Source: Paenibacillus sp. SZ31 (lineage in GTDB: Bacteria; Bacillota; Bacilli; Paenibacillales; Paenibacillaceae). From it: a stretch of 64,000 nt of DNA. Under the pieces are notes generated by a model. It made no database searches. It had not been told where the DNA came from and worked only from the letters and a program-made list of their open reading frames with translations. This document shows, one piece after another, positions 25,075-33,716 of this stretch. The position numbers were made by a program, and so were the translations under genes. The stretch's first letter is position 1. The number at the start of each line of letters is the position of its first letter. The stretch covers positions 124,001 through 188,000 of the forward strand of contig NZ_JABBEA010000009.1 of the NCBI RefSeq assembly GCF_012912005.1. Direction: 5' to 3'.

Positions 25075-27045
25075 ATGTTAGAGGGACTTAAAGAGTTTGC
25101 ATCGGAGTTTTTCGTAACCGGCGATCCGCTCATTTATGGTGCGATGGTTTCCATCGGGATTACAATGATTGCGATCGTGGCGGTGCTAACTTATTTCAAA
25201 AAATGGGGCTGGCTCTGGCGTAACTGGTTAACGACTGTCGATCACAAGAAGATCGGTATCATGTATATCATCGCTTCCATTATCATGTTGTTCCGTGGTG
25301 GTGTGGATGCGCTAATGATGCGCCTTCAGCTGGCTATGCCTAACAATGAATTTCTAAATCCTGAACACTATAATCAGGTCTTCACAACTCACGGTACGAT
25401 CATGATCTTGTTCATGGCGATGCCATTTATGTTTGGTCTATTTAACGTTATCGTACCACTACAGATCGGAGCAAGAGACGTTGCGTTCCCGTTCCTGAAT
25501 TCACTCAGCTTCTGGCTGTTCTTCTTGGGCGCAATGCTGTTTAACCTGTCTTTCGTTATCGGTGGTTCACCGGATGCAGGATGGCTGAGTTATCCGCCTC
25601 TATCGGAGCTGTCACACAGTCCGGGGGTAGGACAGAACTTCTATATATGGGGTATACAGATATCAGGTATCGGTTCCCTAGCTACGGGTATCAACTTCCT
25701 GGTTACCATCATTAAAATGCGTGCGCCAGGCATGAGATGGATGAAATTGCCGATGTTCACATGGTCGGTATTCTCCACTTGTATTATCATCTTGTTTGCT
25801 TTCCCAATCTTGACCGTGACACTTGCATTGCTATTCCTCGACAGGTTTGCCGGGGCGCATTTCTTCACACTTGATTTGGGCGGTAACCCAATGATGTATA
25901 TCAACTTGATCTGGATGTGGGGTCACCCTGAGGTATACATTGTCGTCTTGCCGGCATTCGGTGTGTTCTCCGAGATTGTAAGTACCTTCTCTCGGAAAAA
26001 ACTGTTTGGTTACAAGTCGATGGTATTTGCAATGTTAATCATCAGCTTCCTGTCCTTCTTCACATGGGCGCATCACTTCTTTACGATGGGTTCCGGAGCG
26101 GACGTGAATGCATTCTTCGCCGTTACCACGATGTTGATTGCTATTCCAACAGGAGTTAAGATATTTAACTGGCTGTTTACCATGTATCGAGGAAGGATAC
26201 GCATGGCGACTCCGATGATGTGGACACTTGCCTTTATCCCGTGCTTTATTGTTGGGGGTATGACAGGCGTTCTGTTATCCGTTGCTCCTGCTGACTTCCA
26301 GTTCCATAACAGTTACTTCCTGATTGCCCACTTCCACCAAGTATTGATCGGTGGTGTAGTATTCGGATACTTCGCAGGTCTGTACTACTGGTGGCCTAAA
26401 ATGTTCGGTTTCCAACTTCCAGAGAAACTGGGCAAATGGGCATTCTGGACTTGGAATATTGGTTTCTATGTCTGCTTCATGCCGCAGTACGCTGTCGGTT
26501 TGATGGGTATGACACGTCGTCTGAGCACATACGGCTGGGATACTGGCTGGTGGGAACTGAACTTCGTATCCACAATCGGGGCATTCCTGATGGGTGTCGG
26601 GTTCCTGTTCCAAGTTGCACAAATCGCAGACGGTATTCGCAAATATAAAACACTCAAAGCTTCCGCCGATCCATGGGATGGTCGTACGCTCGAGTGGTCG
26701 ATTCCTTCACCAGCTCCTGAATATAACTTCGCTATTACACCGCGCGGAGATGATATTGATGAGTGGTGGGAAGAGAAAGAACGTCGTGCCAAAGGCATCT
26801 ATCCGCCTGAGCAACCGCTTGAGCCGATTCATATGCCGAAGAACTCTGCAATTCCGTTCATCATGTCTTCCTTCTGGTTCGTTGCCGGTTTCGGCTTCGT
26901 ATTCGGCTGGCTGTGGATGGCGATTCTCGGACTTGCTGGCGTAGGCATATGCATGATCGCCCGTTCATTCTCTTACGATACGGATTATTACATTCCGGTC
27001 GACGAAATTAAGCGTACCGAAGCGTCGTTAAGGGGGTCGGTATAG
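25075..27045 (+). CDS. qoxB: Quinol oxidase subunit I (haem-copper catalytic subunit)
   Basis: This 656-residue protein with about 14-15 membrane helices carries the haem-copper centre that reduces oxygen and pumps protons. Ligand motifs are visible: H in TTHGTIMI (low-spin haem), WGHPEVYI (CuB histidine, the tyrosine and the proton-channel glutamate), AHHFFTMG (two CuB histidines) and AHFHQVLIGG (high-spin and low-spin haem histidines). The start has AAAGGAGG upstream, and it lies 21 bp behind qoxA. Length and the extra N-terminal helix fit QoxB rather than CtaD. Confidence 0.95.
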   Translation: MLEGLKEFASEFFVTGDPLIYGAMVSIGITMIAIVAVLTYFKKWGWLWRNWLTTVDHKKIGIMYIIASIIMLFRGGVDALMMRLQLAMPNNEFLNPEHYNQVFTTHGTIMILFMAMPFMFGLFNVIVPLQIGARDVAFPFLNSLSFWLFFLGAMLFNLSFVIGGSPDAGWLSYPPLSELSHSPGVGQNFYIWGIQISGIGSLATGINFLVTIIKMRAPGMRWMKLPMFTWSVFSTCIIILFAFPILTVTLALLFLDRFAGAHFFTLDLGGNPMMYINLIWMWGHPEVYIVVLPAFGVFSEIVSTFSRKKLFGYKSMVFAMLIISFLSFFTWAHHFFTMGSGADVNAFFAVTTMLIAIPTGVKIFNWLFTMYRGRIRMATPMMWTLAFIPCFIVGGMTGVLLSVAPADFQFHNSYFLIAHFHQVLIGGVVFGYFAGLYYWWPKMFGFQLPEKLGKWAFWTWNIGFYVCFMPQYAVGLMGMTRRLSTYGWDTGWWELNFVSTIGAFLMGVGFLFQVAQIADGIRKYKTLKASADPWDGRTLEWSIPSPAPEYNFAITPRGDDIDEWWEEKERRAKGIYPPEQPLEPIHMPKNSAIPFIMSSFWFVAGFGFVFGWLWMAILGLAGVGICMIARSFSYDTDYYIPVDEIKRTEASLRGSV

Positions 27046-27666
27046 ATGGCTCAAGCAGCCGCTAAGCACGGTGAGAATCATGCACATGGTCACGACCATG
27101 GACATCATGATCCACAGGAAATGAAAATTCTCGGATTCTGGTTTTTCCTGATTTCCGACGTTATCCTGTTCTCCGTATTGTTCGCAACCTTCATTGTGTT
27201 GCGTGATAATACGGCGGGCGGACCGATTTTGTCTGAATTGATCAAAATGCCTGGCGTTATCGCCGAGACATTTATCTTGCTCACAAGTTCATTTACGAGC
27301 GGCCTTGCCGTTCTGGCAATGAACCAGGGTAAAGTAAAACAATTAATCAGTTGGTTGGCTGTTACAGCCGTTCTGGGTGCAAGCTTTATCGCACTGGAAG
27401 TATATGAGTTTATTGAGTTGATTCACGAAGGGTTTAGCTTCACAACGAGTGCTGCTTCTGGCGCATTCTTCACCCTTGTGGGTACTCACGGACTTCACGT
27501 ATCGCTTGGTCTGATCTGGATGATTGGACTCATGTTCCAACTGAAAAAACGTGGTATTACTGATGTTACTCGCGGTAAAATCAACGTTATCAGCTTGTAC
27601 TGGCACTTCTTGGACGTCGTATGGATTTTCCTCCTGTCGATCGTCTATCTCATGGGGGTGATGTAG
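27046..27666 (+). CDS. qoxC: Quinol oxidase subunit III
   Basis: This 206-residue protein has five membrane helices. The N-terminus is unusually rich in histidine (HGENHAHGHDHGHHDPQE), followed by LGFWFFLISDVILFSVLFATF, typical of CyoC/QoxC. The conserved ETFILLTSS and GTHGLHVSLGLIWM segments are present. The ATG follows the qoxB stop directly, so translation is coupled. Subunit III stabilises the catalytic subunit. The His-rich tail could bind metal; that is inference. Confidence 0.93.
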   Translation: MAQAAAKHGENHAHGHDHGHHDPQEMKILGFWFFLISDVILFSVLFATFIVLRDNTAGGPILSELIKMPGVIAETFILLTSSFTSGLAVLAMNQGKVKQLISWLAVTAVLGASFIALEVYEFIELIHEGFSFTTSAASGAFFTLVGTHGLHVSLGLIWMIGLMFQLKKRGITDVTRGKINVISLYWHFLDVVWIFLLSIVYLMGVM

Positions 27667-27996
27667 ATGTCAGGGCACAACTCACATGATTCCCACGGTC
27701 ATGAGCAACATGGTTCACTGAAGTCTTATGTCATCGGCTTCATTCTGTCCGTCGTTCTGACAATCATTCCACTTGTGGTGGTTCTCAACGGTATGATGGA
27801 AAGAACAGGAACACTCATTGTTGTTCTTGGTACAGCAGCACTTCAATTCGTGGTTCAACTCTTCTTCTTCATGCATATTCGTGAAACAGAGAAACCACGC
27901 TGGAATGTTATGGCTCTTATCTTCGGTTTGCTGATCATGATGACTATCGTGATTGGTTCGATCTGGATCATGCTTAACAACGCTGTTGCACATTAA
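27667..27996 (+). CDS. qoxD: Quinol oxidase subunit IV
   Basis: This 109-residue protein has three membrane helices, matching QoxD/CyoD in size, position and sequence (KSYVIGFILSVVLTIIPL, LQFVVQLFFFMHI). It also has a short His-rich N-terminus (SGHNSHDSHGHEQHG). It starts directly behind the qoxC stop and closes the operon; a strong terminator follows. The subunit is accessory and assists assembly of the catalytic core. Confidence 0.92.
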   Translation: MSGHNSHDSHGHEQHGSLKSYVIGFILSVVLTIIPLVVVLNGMMERTGTLIVVLGTAALQFVVQLFFFMHIRETEKPRWNVMALIFGLLIMMTIVIGSIWIMLNNAVAH

Positions 27997-28010
27997 TATG
28001 TAGATTAAAG

Positions 28011-28053
28011 AGATCTCCCGGTCTGTCTTACAGACTGCGGAGATCTTTTTTTG
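28011..28053 (+). terminator. Terminator of the qox operon
   Basis: AGATCTCC (28011-28018) pairs with GGAGATCT (28039-28046), with an inner GTCTG/CAGAC stem, followed by a T run. Confidence 0.9.
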
Positions 28054-28132
28054 TTCTCTTTTAAGAAATAAACATCATTAATGATTAATTATATAAATGT
28101 TTTTGAAAATAAAGGTACACAAAAGATACATA

Positions 28133-28158
28133 ATGAACTAAAATGAACTTATATGAAC
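28133..28158 (+). promoter_or_regulatory. Three ATGAAC repeats at exact 10-bp spacing upstream of kduI
   Basis: ATGAAC occurs at 28133, 28143 and 28153, and a degenerate TTCAAC follows at 28163. The one-helical-turn phasing puts the repeats on one face of the DNA, as expected for an array of regulator half-sites. The DeoR protein encoded at 29274 is an obvious candidate. Confidence 0.5.
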
Positions 28159-28211
28159 ATTATTCAACATCAATCTCAACCAACTCAAATGACGAAAGGA
28201 ATGTATTAATA

Positions 28212-29051
28212 ATGGAAAATCGCTATGCTGCACACCCCAATGAAGTGAAAACGTATGATACATCTCGCCTACGTGAGGAATTTTTAATGGAGCAACTGTT
28301 CGCAACTGATGAATTGGTAACGGTATATTCTCATGTGGATCGTTATATTGTGGGAACGGCTGTACCTGAGAGCAAGGATATTACCCTTGAGGTGAACCTG
28401 AAGGATATCGGAACGAACTTTTTCCTGGAGCGTCGTGAAATCGGTATCATTAATGTAGGTGGTCATGGAACAGTAACAGCGGATGGACAAGGCTATGAGA
28501 TTGGGGCAAAGGAATGTCTCTACATCGGTAGAGGTGTGAAGGAAGTCGTGTTCACGAGCAGTGACAAGGCTCAACCTGCCCAATTCTATTTTGTATCCAC
28601 ACCAGCTCACCACACCTATCCAACAGTTAAAGCAACGCAAGAACAAGCTCAGCCGAATCATCTGGGCAGCATCGAAACGTCCAATGAGCGTACGATCTAT
28701 CGTTACATTCATCAAGGAGAAGGTGGAATTCAAAGTTGTCAGTTGGTAATGGGCATTACCGAACTCGACAAGGGTAACATGTGGAATACGATGCCTGCAC
28801 ATACCCATAATCGCCGTTCCGAAGTATACTTGTACTGGAATCTGCCTGAAGACGGCGTTGTGTTCCACATGATGGGCGAACCGAACGAAACGCGTCATCT
28901 GGTTGTACGTGATCGTCAGGCAATCATCTCGCCAAGCTGGTCCATTCACAGTGGTGTGGGTACAAGCAATTACACATTCTGTTGGGCGATGGCTGGTGAG
29001 AACCAGACGTTCGAAGATATGGACGGCGTAGCGATGAAAGACCTGAAATAA
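28212..29051 (+). CDS. kduI: 5-keto-4-deoxyuronate isomerase (4-deoxy-L-threo-5-hexosulose-uronate ketol-isomerase)
   Basis: This 279-residue protein has the full length of KduI. It converts 5-keto-4-deoxyuronate, from unsaturated pectin or glycosaminoglycan oligomers, to 2,5-diketo-3-deoxygluconate. The cupin zinc site is visible as HTHNRRSEVYLYW (His-x-His and Glu ligands), with a further His in MGEPNETRHLVV. The N-terminus MENRYAAHPNEVKTYDTSRLREEFL (key HPxxxKxYDTxxLRxxFL) is family-typical. The ATG at 28212 is preferred over an upstream in-frame ATG (28143) because of family length and AAAGGA at 28195. It works with KduD encoded 1 kb downstream. Confidence 0.93.
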   Translation: MENRYAAHPNEVKTYDTSRLREEFLMEQLFATDELVTVYSHVDRYIVGTAVPESKDITLEVNLKDIGTNFFLERREIGIINVGGHGTVTADGQGYEIGAKECLYIGRGVKEVVFTSSDKAQPAQFYFVSTPAHHTYPTVKATQEQAQPNHLGSIETSNERTIYRYIHQGEGGIQSCQLVMGITELDKGNMWNTMPAHTHNRRSEVYLYWNLPEDGVVFHMMGEPNETRHLVVRDRQAIISPSWSIHSGVGTSNYTFCWAMAGENQTFEDMDGVAMKDLK

Positions 29052-29065
29052 TAAATTACAGATGT

Positions 29066-29254
29066 CTGAGTTAATTTGACAGAGTAGACACTATAACGGA
29101 GGGGACAGAAAGAACCTGAAGAAGCGAAGCGTGCGCCTTTATCACCAAATTTCTCCCTTTAAATAAGGGATTAAAGAAAATTTGGGGATAAGAGTGATCG
29201 GAAGGTTTTCTGTACCCGAAGTGTACGTGTGAAACTGTTATTCATTTAACTCAG
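29066..29254 (+). repeat. Dispersed hairpin repeat, copy 2
   Basis: Outer arms are CTGAGTTAA (29066-29074) and TTAACTCAG (29246-29254), a perfect 9-bp inverted repeat not shared with the other copies. Inside, ACAGAA/TTCTGT and AACCT/AGGTT arms enclose the central stem 29140-29152 with 29178-29190 (one A/G mismatch) and the inner TCCCTT/AAGGGA hairpin. It sits between kduI and the DeoR gene; its right arm ends 19 bp before the DeoR start codon. Confidence 0.85.
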
Positions 29255-29273
29255 GTAGTATAGGAAGTTGATT

Positions 29274-30035
29274 ATGATGAATCCATTGAAAAGACATGAA
29301 AAAATTATGGAGGCTCTGCTGGAGCGCCAGGAAGTAACCGTCAGTGATCTAAGTGAGCTGTTGCAGGTGACGGGGAAGACTGTACGAGAGGATCTCGACA
29401 AGTTGGAGAGTATGGGGCTGCTCGTACGTGTCCATGGCGGGGCTATGCTGGCTCAGAATGACCAGTATGGCATCTTGAATAGCCGTGGAGTCACAGAGAA
29501 GCACCATCCAGAGAAGACGGAGATTGCTGAACGTGCCCTTGCTTACATTCGACCTGGAGATATCGTTGCTCTCGATGGTGGCAGCACCACGCTGGAGATG
29601 GCCAAACGGCTCGACAATCAGCCCATTACGGTAGTGACTAATGATCTGTTCATCATTGCGGAGCTAACCAAGAAGGAGCAGGTGCGGCTGGTTGTGCCTG
29701 GCGGGGCTCGTGTACGGAATATGTTGGTTGGGGATGACACGGCTGCGTTTATATCCAGTCTGAACATCCATAAAGCCTTTATATCCACGACAGCCCTTCA
29801 TCCGGAATTTGGGCTATCGATCTACACGGGAGATCTGGTTCCTTTGAAAAAAGCAATGATATCTGCCTCGCAGCAGGTATATGGCGTTGTGGATCATTAT
29901 AAATTCGGACAATTTGCACTTCGGACTTTTGCCCAGTGTTCGGAACTGGACTACATTATCAGTGACAGTCGTCTGGATGAAGAGACGGCTGCCTTATATG
30001 AGCAGAGCGGTGTCACAGTGGATTATCAAAGTTAA
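29274..30035 (+). CDS. DeoR/GlpR family transcriptional regulator
   Basis: This 253-residue repressor has an N-terminal DeoR helix-turn-helix (ERQEVTVSDLSELLQVTGKTVREDLDKLESMGLLVRVHGGA, key VTVSDLSELLxVxxxTVREDLDxLE) and a C-terminal sugar-phosphate-sensing domain beginning near residue 78 (EKTEIAERALAYIRPGDIVALDGGSTTLEMA). The tandem ATG start at 29274 is supported by AGGAAG at 29262-29267. It lies between kduI and kduD on the same strand, so it is a good candidate regulator of uronate catabolism here. The effector is unknown. Confidence 0.9.
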   Translation: MMNPLKRHEKIMEALLERQEVTVSDLSELLQVTGKTVREDLDKLESMGLLVRVHGGAMLAQNDQYGILNSRGVTEKHHPEKTEIAERALAYIRPGDIVALDGGSTTLEMAKRLDNQPITVVTNDLFIIAELTKKEQVRLVVPGGARVRNMLVGDDTAAFISSLNIHKAFISTTALHPEFGLSIYTGDLVPLKKAMISASQQVYGVVDHYKFGQFALRTFAQCSELDYIISDSRLDEETAALYEQSGVTVDYQS

Positions 30036-30111
30036 CCTCATTCATAATTCATGGGATTAAAGAACGGACGGATCTATTGTTTGCATATCAAACCATGCGG
30101 AGGAATCATTC

Positions 30112-30864
30112 ATGAACCCATTTGATTTAAGAGGACAAGTTGCACTAGTTACAGGTACATCGGGCGGACTGGGACAAGGGATGGCCATTGGTCTGGCAGA
30201 AGCGGGTGCTGATGTGGTGCTGGTCTCTTATTCCAAGCCTGCGGAAACGGCAAGTGCGATTGAAGCCCTTGGGCGCAAAGCCTATGTGATTGAAGCGGAT
30301 TTAAGTCGTGAAGATGAGTTGTCGGCTGTGTTCGAGCAGGCGCTTGCATTCCAGGGCAGAATTGACATTCTCGTTAACAATGCCGGAATCATTCGCCGCA
30401 CACCTGCGGCTGATCATGCAGGACAGGACTGGCACGATGTGATTGGCCTGAACCTGAACACTGTATTTTTCCTAAGCCAATTGGCTGGCAGACATATGAT
30501 TGAACGCGGAAGCGGCAAAATCATTAATATTGCATCCATGTTGTCCTATCAAGGCGGGATCAATGTGCCGGGTTATACGGCAAGTAAACATGGCGTTGCT
30601 GGTTTAACCAAAGCGCTCGCTAATGAGTGGGCAGGCAAGGGTATTCAGATTAACGGTATCGCACCTGGTTATATGGAAACGGATAATACAACCCAAATTC
30701 GTGCAGATGAGAATCGTTACCGGGATATCACAGCCCGCATTCCTGCTGGACGTTGGGGTACTCCTGAAGATCTGAAAGGACCCGTTGTCTTTCTGGCATC
30801 TGCCGCTTCGGATTATCTGAATGGTCATGTGCTGAATGTCGATGGCGGCTGGATGGCACGTTAA
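30112..30864 (+). CDS. kduD: 2-dehydro-3-deoxy-D-gluconate 5-dehydrogenase (SDR family)
   Basis: This 250-residue classical short-chain dehydrogenase has the Rossmann motif TGTSGGLGQGMAIGLAEAGA near residue 14, NNAG at about residue 89, and catalytic S(142)-Y-x-x-x-K in ASMLSYQGG...YTASKHG. The start MNPFDLRGQVALVTGTS and length fit KduD, which reduces 2,5-diketo-3-deoxygluconate to 2-keto-3-deoxygluconate. The assignment is supported by kduI nearby. GCGGAGGA precedes the ATG. The product would feed a KDG kinase and then KDPG aldolase; an aldolase gene lies at 49.5 kb. Confidence 0.88.
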   Translation: MNPFDLRGQVALVTGTSGGLGQGMAIGLAEAGADVVLVSYSKPAETASAIEALGRKAYVIEADLSREDELSAVFEQALAFQGRIDILVNNAGIIRRTPAADHAGQDWHDVIGLNLNTVFFLSQLAGRHMIERGSGKIINIASMLSYQGGINVPGYTASKHGVAGLTKALANEWAGKGIQINGIAPGYMETDNTTQIRADENRYRDITARIPAGRWGTPEDLKGPVVFLASAASDYLNGHVLNVDGGWMAR

Positions 30865-30901
30865 TCGCTTGATAATCGGATTAGTATAAGGAGGCAGTGA
30901 G

Positions 30902-31747
30902 ATGAAACTTGGTATTCTGGCACATACATTTGGCAAGCAGCCTACAGCACAGCTTGCGCAGACGATTGCGGATAACGGATTCAATTCCGTACAACTGGCG
31001 CTTGCCAAAGCATTATCCGATGTGGACTCATCGAATGGCAAACTGAGCCCGGGGCTGGCGAATGAGATTGGAGATCAATTTGCACAGCGCGGGGTAAAGA
31101 TTGCGGTACTAGGCTGTTATATTAATCCGATTGACCCTGATCCGGTAACAAGGCGTGCGGACATTGATCGATTCAAGGAGCATCTGCGTTATGCCCGGGA
31201 TTTTGGTTGCAGCATGGTGGCAACGGAGACCGGGGGCTTGGACACCTATCAGGATACACATCCGGATGGATATGAAGAGAAGGCATGGAGTGTGCTGAAA
31301 GAAACGGTTGAGGAGTTGGCTGAGGAAGCGGAGAAGTGGGGTGTGCATGCGGCGATTGAGCCTGTATCTACCCATACCCTTCATACCCATGAACATATGA
31401 CACGGTTGTTTGAAGAGGTTCCTTCATCCAATCTGGGAATGCTATTCGACCCGTGCAATCTGATCAAACAACCACATGCAGCAGATCAAGGGGCTTTCTT
31501 GCGCGAGGTGATGGAATCGCTGTATCAGCGCATGATTGTGATCCATGCCAAAGATGTAGCCTTTGATGCACAGGGAGAGAAGTTCAATCCTGTACCTGGG
31601 GCGGGCATACTGGATTACCCGTTATTTTTTGAATTGCTAAAAACGTATAAGCCACATATTGATATTTCACTTGAAGGTGTAACTGCGGAGGAAGCTGTGC
31701 CTGCGGCCAAACATTTGCGTGAAGTATGGAGTGCAGTTCGAGTTTAA
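30902..31747 (+). CDS. Sugar phosphate isomerase/epimerase family protein (xylose-isomerase-like barrel)
   Basis: This 281-residue TIM-barrel protein belongs to the AP-endonuclease-2/xylose isomerase-like family. Metal-ligand candidates are visible: E in AIEPVSTHTLHT, D in GMLFDPCNLI, H in MIVIHAKDVAF, and E in ISLEGVTAEE. It follows kduD by 37 bp with AAGGAGG upstream, so it is probably co-transcribed. The family covers epimerases and isomerases of keto sugars; the substrate here is unknown, and the context suggests a uronate-derived intermediate. Confidence 0.85.
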   Translation: MKLGILAHTFGKQPTAQLAQTIADNGFNSVQLALAKALSDVDSSNGKLSPGLANEIGDQFAQRGVKIAVLGCYINPIDPDPVTRRADIDRFKEHLRYARDFGCSMVATETGGLDTYQDTHPDGYEEKAWSVLKETVEELAEEAEKWGVHAAIEPVSTHTLHTHEHMTRLFEEVPSSNLGMLFDPCNLIKQPHAADQGAFLREVMESLYQRMIVIHAKDVAFDAQGEKFNPVPGAGILDYPLFFELLKTYKPHIDISLEGVTAEEAVPAAKHLREVWSAVRV

Positions 31748-31794
31748 GTAAAAGCCTAGATATGGTATTGCATACCGAAGCCAAAGTAGCTGAA

Positions 31795-31822
31795 AAACCT
31801 TTGCGAGGGCAAAGGTTTTTTT
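31795..31822 (+). terminator. Terminator of the kduD operon
   Basis: AAACCTTTGC (31795-31804) pairs with GCAAAGGTTT (31809-31818), followed by T's. Confidence 0.9.
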
Positions 31823-31986
31823 GGTACAGAAATCGATAATTTACATATTGAATATTTCTTATCGGAAAAATCGGAAATAATTCTTTTCAAATGCGACATC
31901 TTGTGAGAGAATATGGAAAACAAACGCCACCATGCGAATACATCAGGGACTCAGAGAACGTATATACCAAGGGAGGATTCAGATTT

Positions 31987-33294
31987 ATGTCAAACGAACG
32001 TGAGCTTTCATTTGAAACATTGGCAATTCATGCAGGCCAGGAGATTGATCCAACTACCAACGCACGAGCTGTGCCCTTGTATCAGACAACATCCTATGGA
32101 TTCAAGGACACCGAGCATGCCGCTAATCTGTTTGGTTTGAAAGAGTTTGGCAACATCTATACCCGTCTGATGAATCCAACAACCGACGTGTTCGAGCAAC
32201 GCATTGCGGCGTTGGAAGGCGGAGCCGGGGCGCTTGCTACAGCTTCGGGTCAGGCAGCTATTACGTTTTCACTTCTGAATATTGCCGGTGCTGGTGATGA
32301 GATCGTCTCTTCGGCGAGTTTGTATGGAGGTACGTACAATCTGTTCTCGACTACGTTGCCGAAACTGGGTCTGGACGTAAAATTTGTGGATTCCAGTGAT
32401 CCTGAGAATTTCCGGGCAGCCATTACGGAGAAAACGAAAGCATTGTATGCCGAAACAATCGGTAATCCGAAGGGGAATGTACTGGATATTGAAGCGGTGG
32501 CAGCCATCGCCCATGAACATGGAATTCCTTTGATCGTGGATAATACGTTCCCGAGTCCGTACCTGCTTCGTCCCATCGAACATGGCGCAGATATTGTCGT
32601 TCACTCTGCAACGAAATTTATTGGCGGTCATGGTACATCCATTGGTGGCGTTATCGTGGATAGCGGAAAATTTGACTGGAAAGCAAGTGGCAAGTTCCCT
32701 GGATTGACGGAGCCGGATTCCAGTTATAACGGTGTGGTATATACGGAAGCGGTTGGACCGATTGCTTATATTATCAAAGCTCGGGTACAGCTATTGCGTG
32801 ACTTGGGTGCAACGATCTCTCCATTCAACTCATGGTTGCTGCTGCAAGGACTGGAGACATTGCATTTGCGCGTAGAACGTCATAGTAGCAATGCTCTGGC
32901 TGTTGCGGAATTCCTTGAGAAACATGAGGATGTGTCTTGGGTAAGTTATGCAGGTCTGCCGAGCCATGGTTCTTACGAGCTTGCACAGAAGTATCTGCCA
33001 AGAGGGCAAGGTGCCATTCTGACCTTTGGAATCAAAGGTGGTGCGGACGCGGGTCGCAAATTGATTGAAAGTGTCAAACTGTTCTCTCACCTTGCGAACG
33101 TGGGCGACTCCAAGTCATTGATCATTCACCCGGCAAGCACAACTCACGCGCAGTTGACTGAAGATGAACAGACCGCAGCAGGAGTTAATCCGGAATTGAT
33201 TCGTCTGTCTGTAGGTACGGAGAACATTCAAGACATTATCTATGATCTGGAGCAAGCCATCAAAGCAAGTCAGGGAGCAAGTGTAGGCGCGTAA
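31987..33294 (+). CDS. metY: O-acetylhomoserine sulfhydrylase (Cys/Met metabolism PLP enzyme)
   Basis: This 435-residue enzyme makes homocysteine from O-acetylhomoserine and sulfide. It has the family start LSFETLAIHAGQEIDPTTNARAVPLYQTTSYGF, the longer-insert MetY form (FNSWLLLQGLETLHLRVERH), PLP lysine K210 in HSATKFIGGHG, and IIHPASTTHAQL near the C-terminus. The start is placed at 31987 because GGGAGG (31971-31976) is correctly spaced and the family begins there. I found no SAM riboswitch in the 240-base leader. It is monocistronic with its own terminator. Confidence 0.92.
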   Translation: MSNERELSFETLAIHAGQEIDPTTNARAVPLYQTTSYGFKDTEHAANLFGLKEFGNIYTRLMNPTTDVFEQRIAALEGGAGALATASGQAAITFSLLNIAGAGDEIVSSASLYGGTYNLFSTTLPKLGLDVKFVDSSDPENFRAAITEKTKALYAETIGNPKGNVLDIEAVAAIAHEHGIPLIVDNTFPSPYLLRPIEHGADIVVHSATKFIGGHGTSIGGVIVDSGKFDWKASGKFPGLTEPDSSYNGVVYTEAVGPIAYIIKARVQLLRDLGATISPFNSWLLLQGLETLHLRVERHSSNALAVAEFLEKHEDVSWVSYAGLPSHGSYELAQKYLPRGQGAILTFGIKGGADAGRKLIESVKLFSHLANVGDSKSLIIHPASTTHAQLTEDEQTAAGVNPELIRLSVGTENIQDIIYDLEQAIKASQGASVGA

Positions 33295-33371
33295 ATGGCA
33301 TTGAGTGGATGTGCGAACAATCACTTAAGCGATAGGCCATAAACAGGTCAAACGAATATCCATAGATGGTT

Positions 33372-33403
33372 AAAGCCGTTGTCCTCAGAGACAGCGGCTT
33401 TTT
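33372..33403 (+). terminator. Terminator of metY
   Basis: AAAGCCG and CGGCTTT with inner TGTC/GACA form the stem; a T run follows. Confidence 0.9.
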
Positions 33404-33521
33404 GTCTTTTTGAACATGCATTTATGAGTAAGCAATCGAAAAAAGCCCATTTACAAATGTGGATCACAGGCATATACTGGTTAAAAGTTGTATTGAGTAA
33501 AAATAATTGCATAATTGCAAA

Positions 33522-33540
33522 AATGATTATCATTCTCATT
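33522..33540. promoter_or_regulatory. Fur box upstream of the metal-transporting ATPase
   Basis: AATGATTATCATTCTCATT read on the other strand is AATGAGAATGATAATCATT, an excellent match to the Fur/PerR-type box (GATAATGATAATCATTATC). It lies about 177 bp upstream of the ATPase gene. Confidence 0.75.
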
Positions 33541-33569
33541 AGAGATTATTTCAAAATCATTCACAAAAC

Positions 33570-33600
33570 CATGCTGCTGCGGGATTCCCGCAGCAGCATG
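33570..33600. repeat. Near-perfect 14-15 bp inverted repeat with almost no loop
   Basis: CATGCTGCTGCGGGA is followed after one base by TCCCGCAGCAGCATG. The only unpaired bases are the central one to three. ATTTTT follows eight bases later. It may be a terminator for a transcript started at the upstream Fur-controlled region, or a cruciform-forming site. Confidence 0.7.
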
Positions 33601-33621
33601 TGTCATTTTTAGGGCATTAAC

Positions 33622-33640
33622 AATGGCTCTCATTCTCAAT
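33622..33640. promoter_or_regulatory. Second Fur-like box upstream of the ATPase
   Basis: On the other strand this reads ATTGAGAATGAGAGCCATT, containing the GAGAATGA core of the first box with a weaker right half. It lies closer to the ATPase start (77 bp). Confidence 0.5.
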
Positions 33641-33716
33641 ACAACTTCATTTTTGGGAGCGGAATTCAGTAGACTCGTCATCCGCAAACCTACCATTCGA
33701 AAGGAACGTGATTCAT

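Noticed and set aside
31823..31986. Possible SAM (S-box) or T-box riboswitch in front of metY
   Set aside because: I looked for the conserved S-box blocks and a leader terminator and found neither; the only hairpin terminator belongs to the upstream operon.
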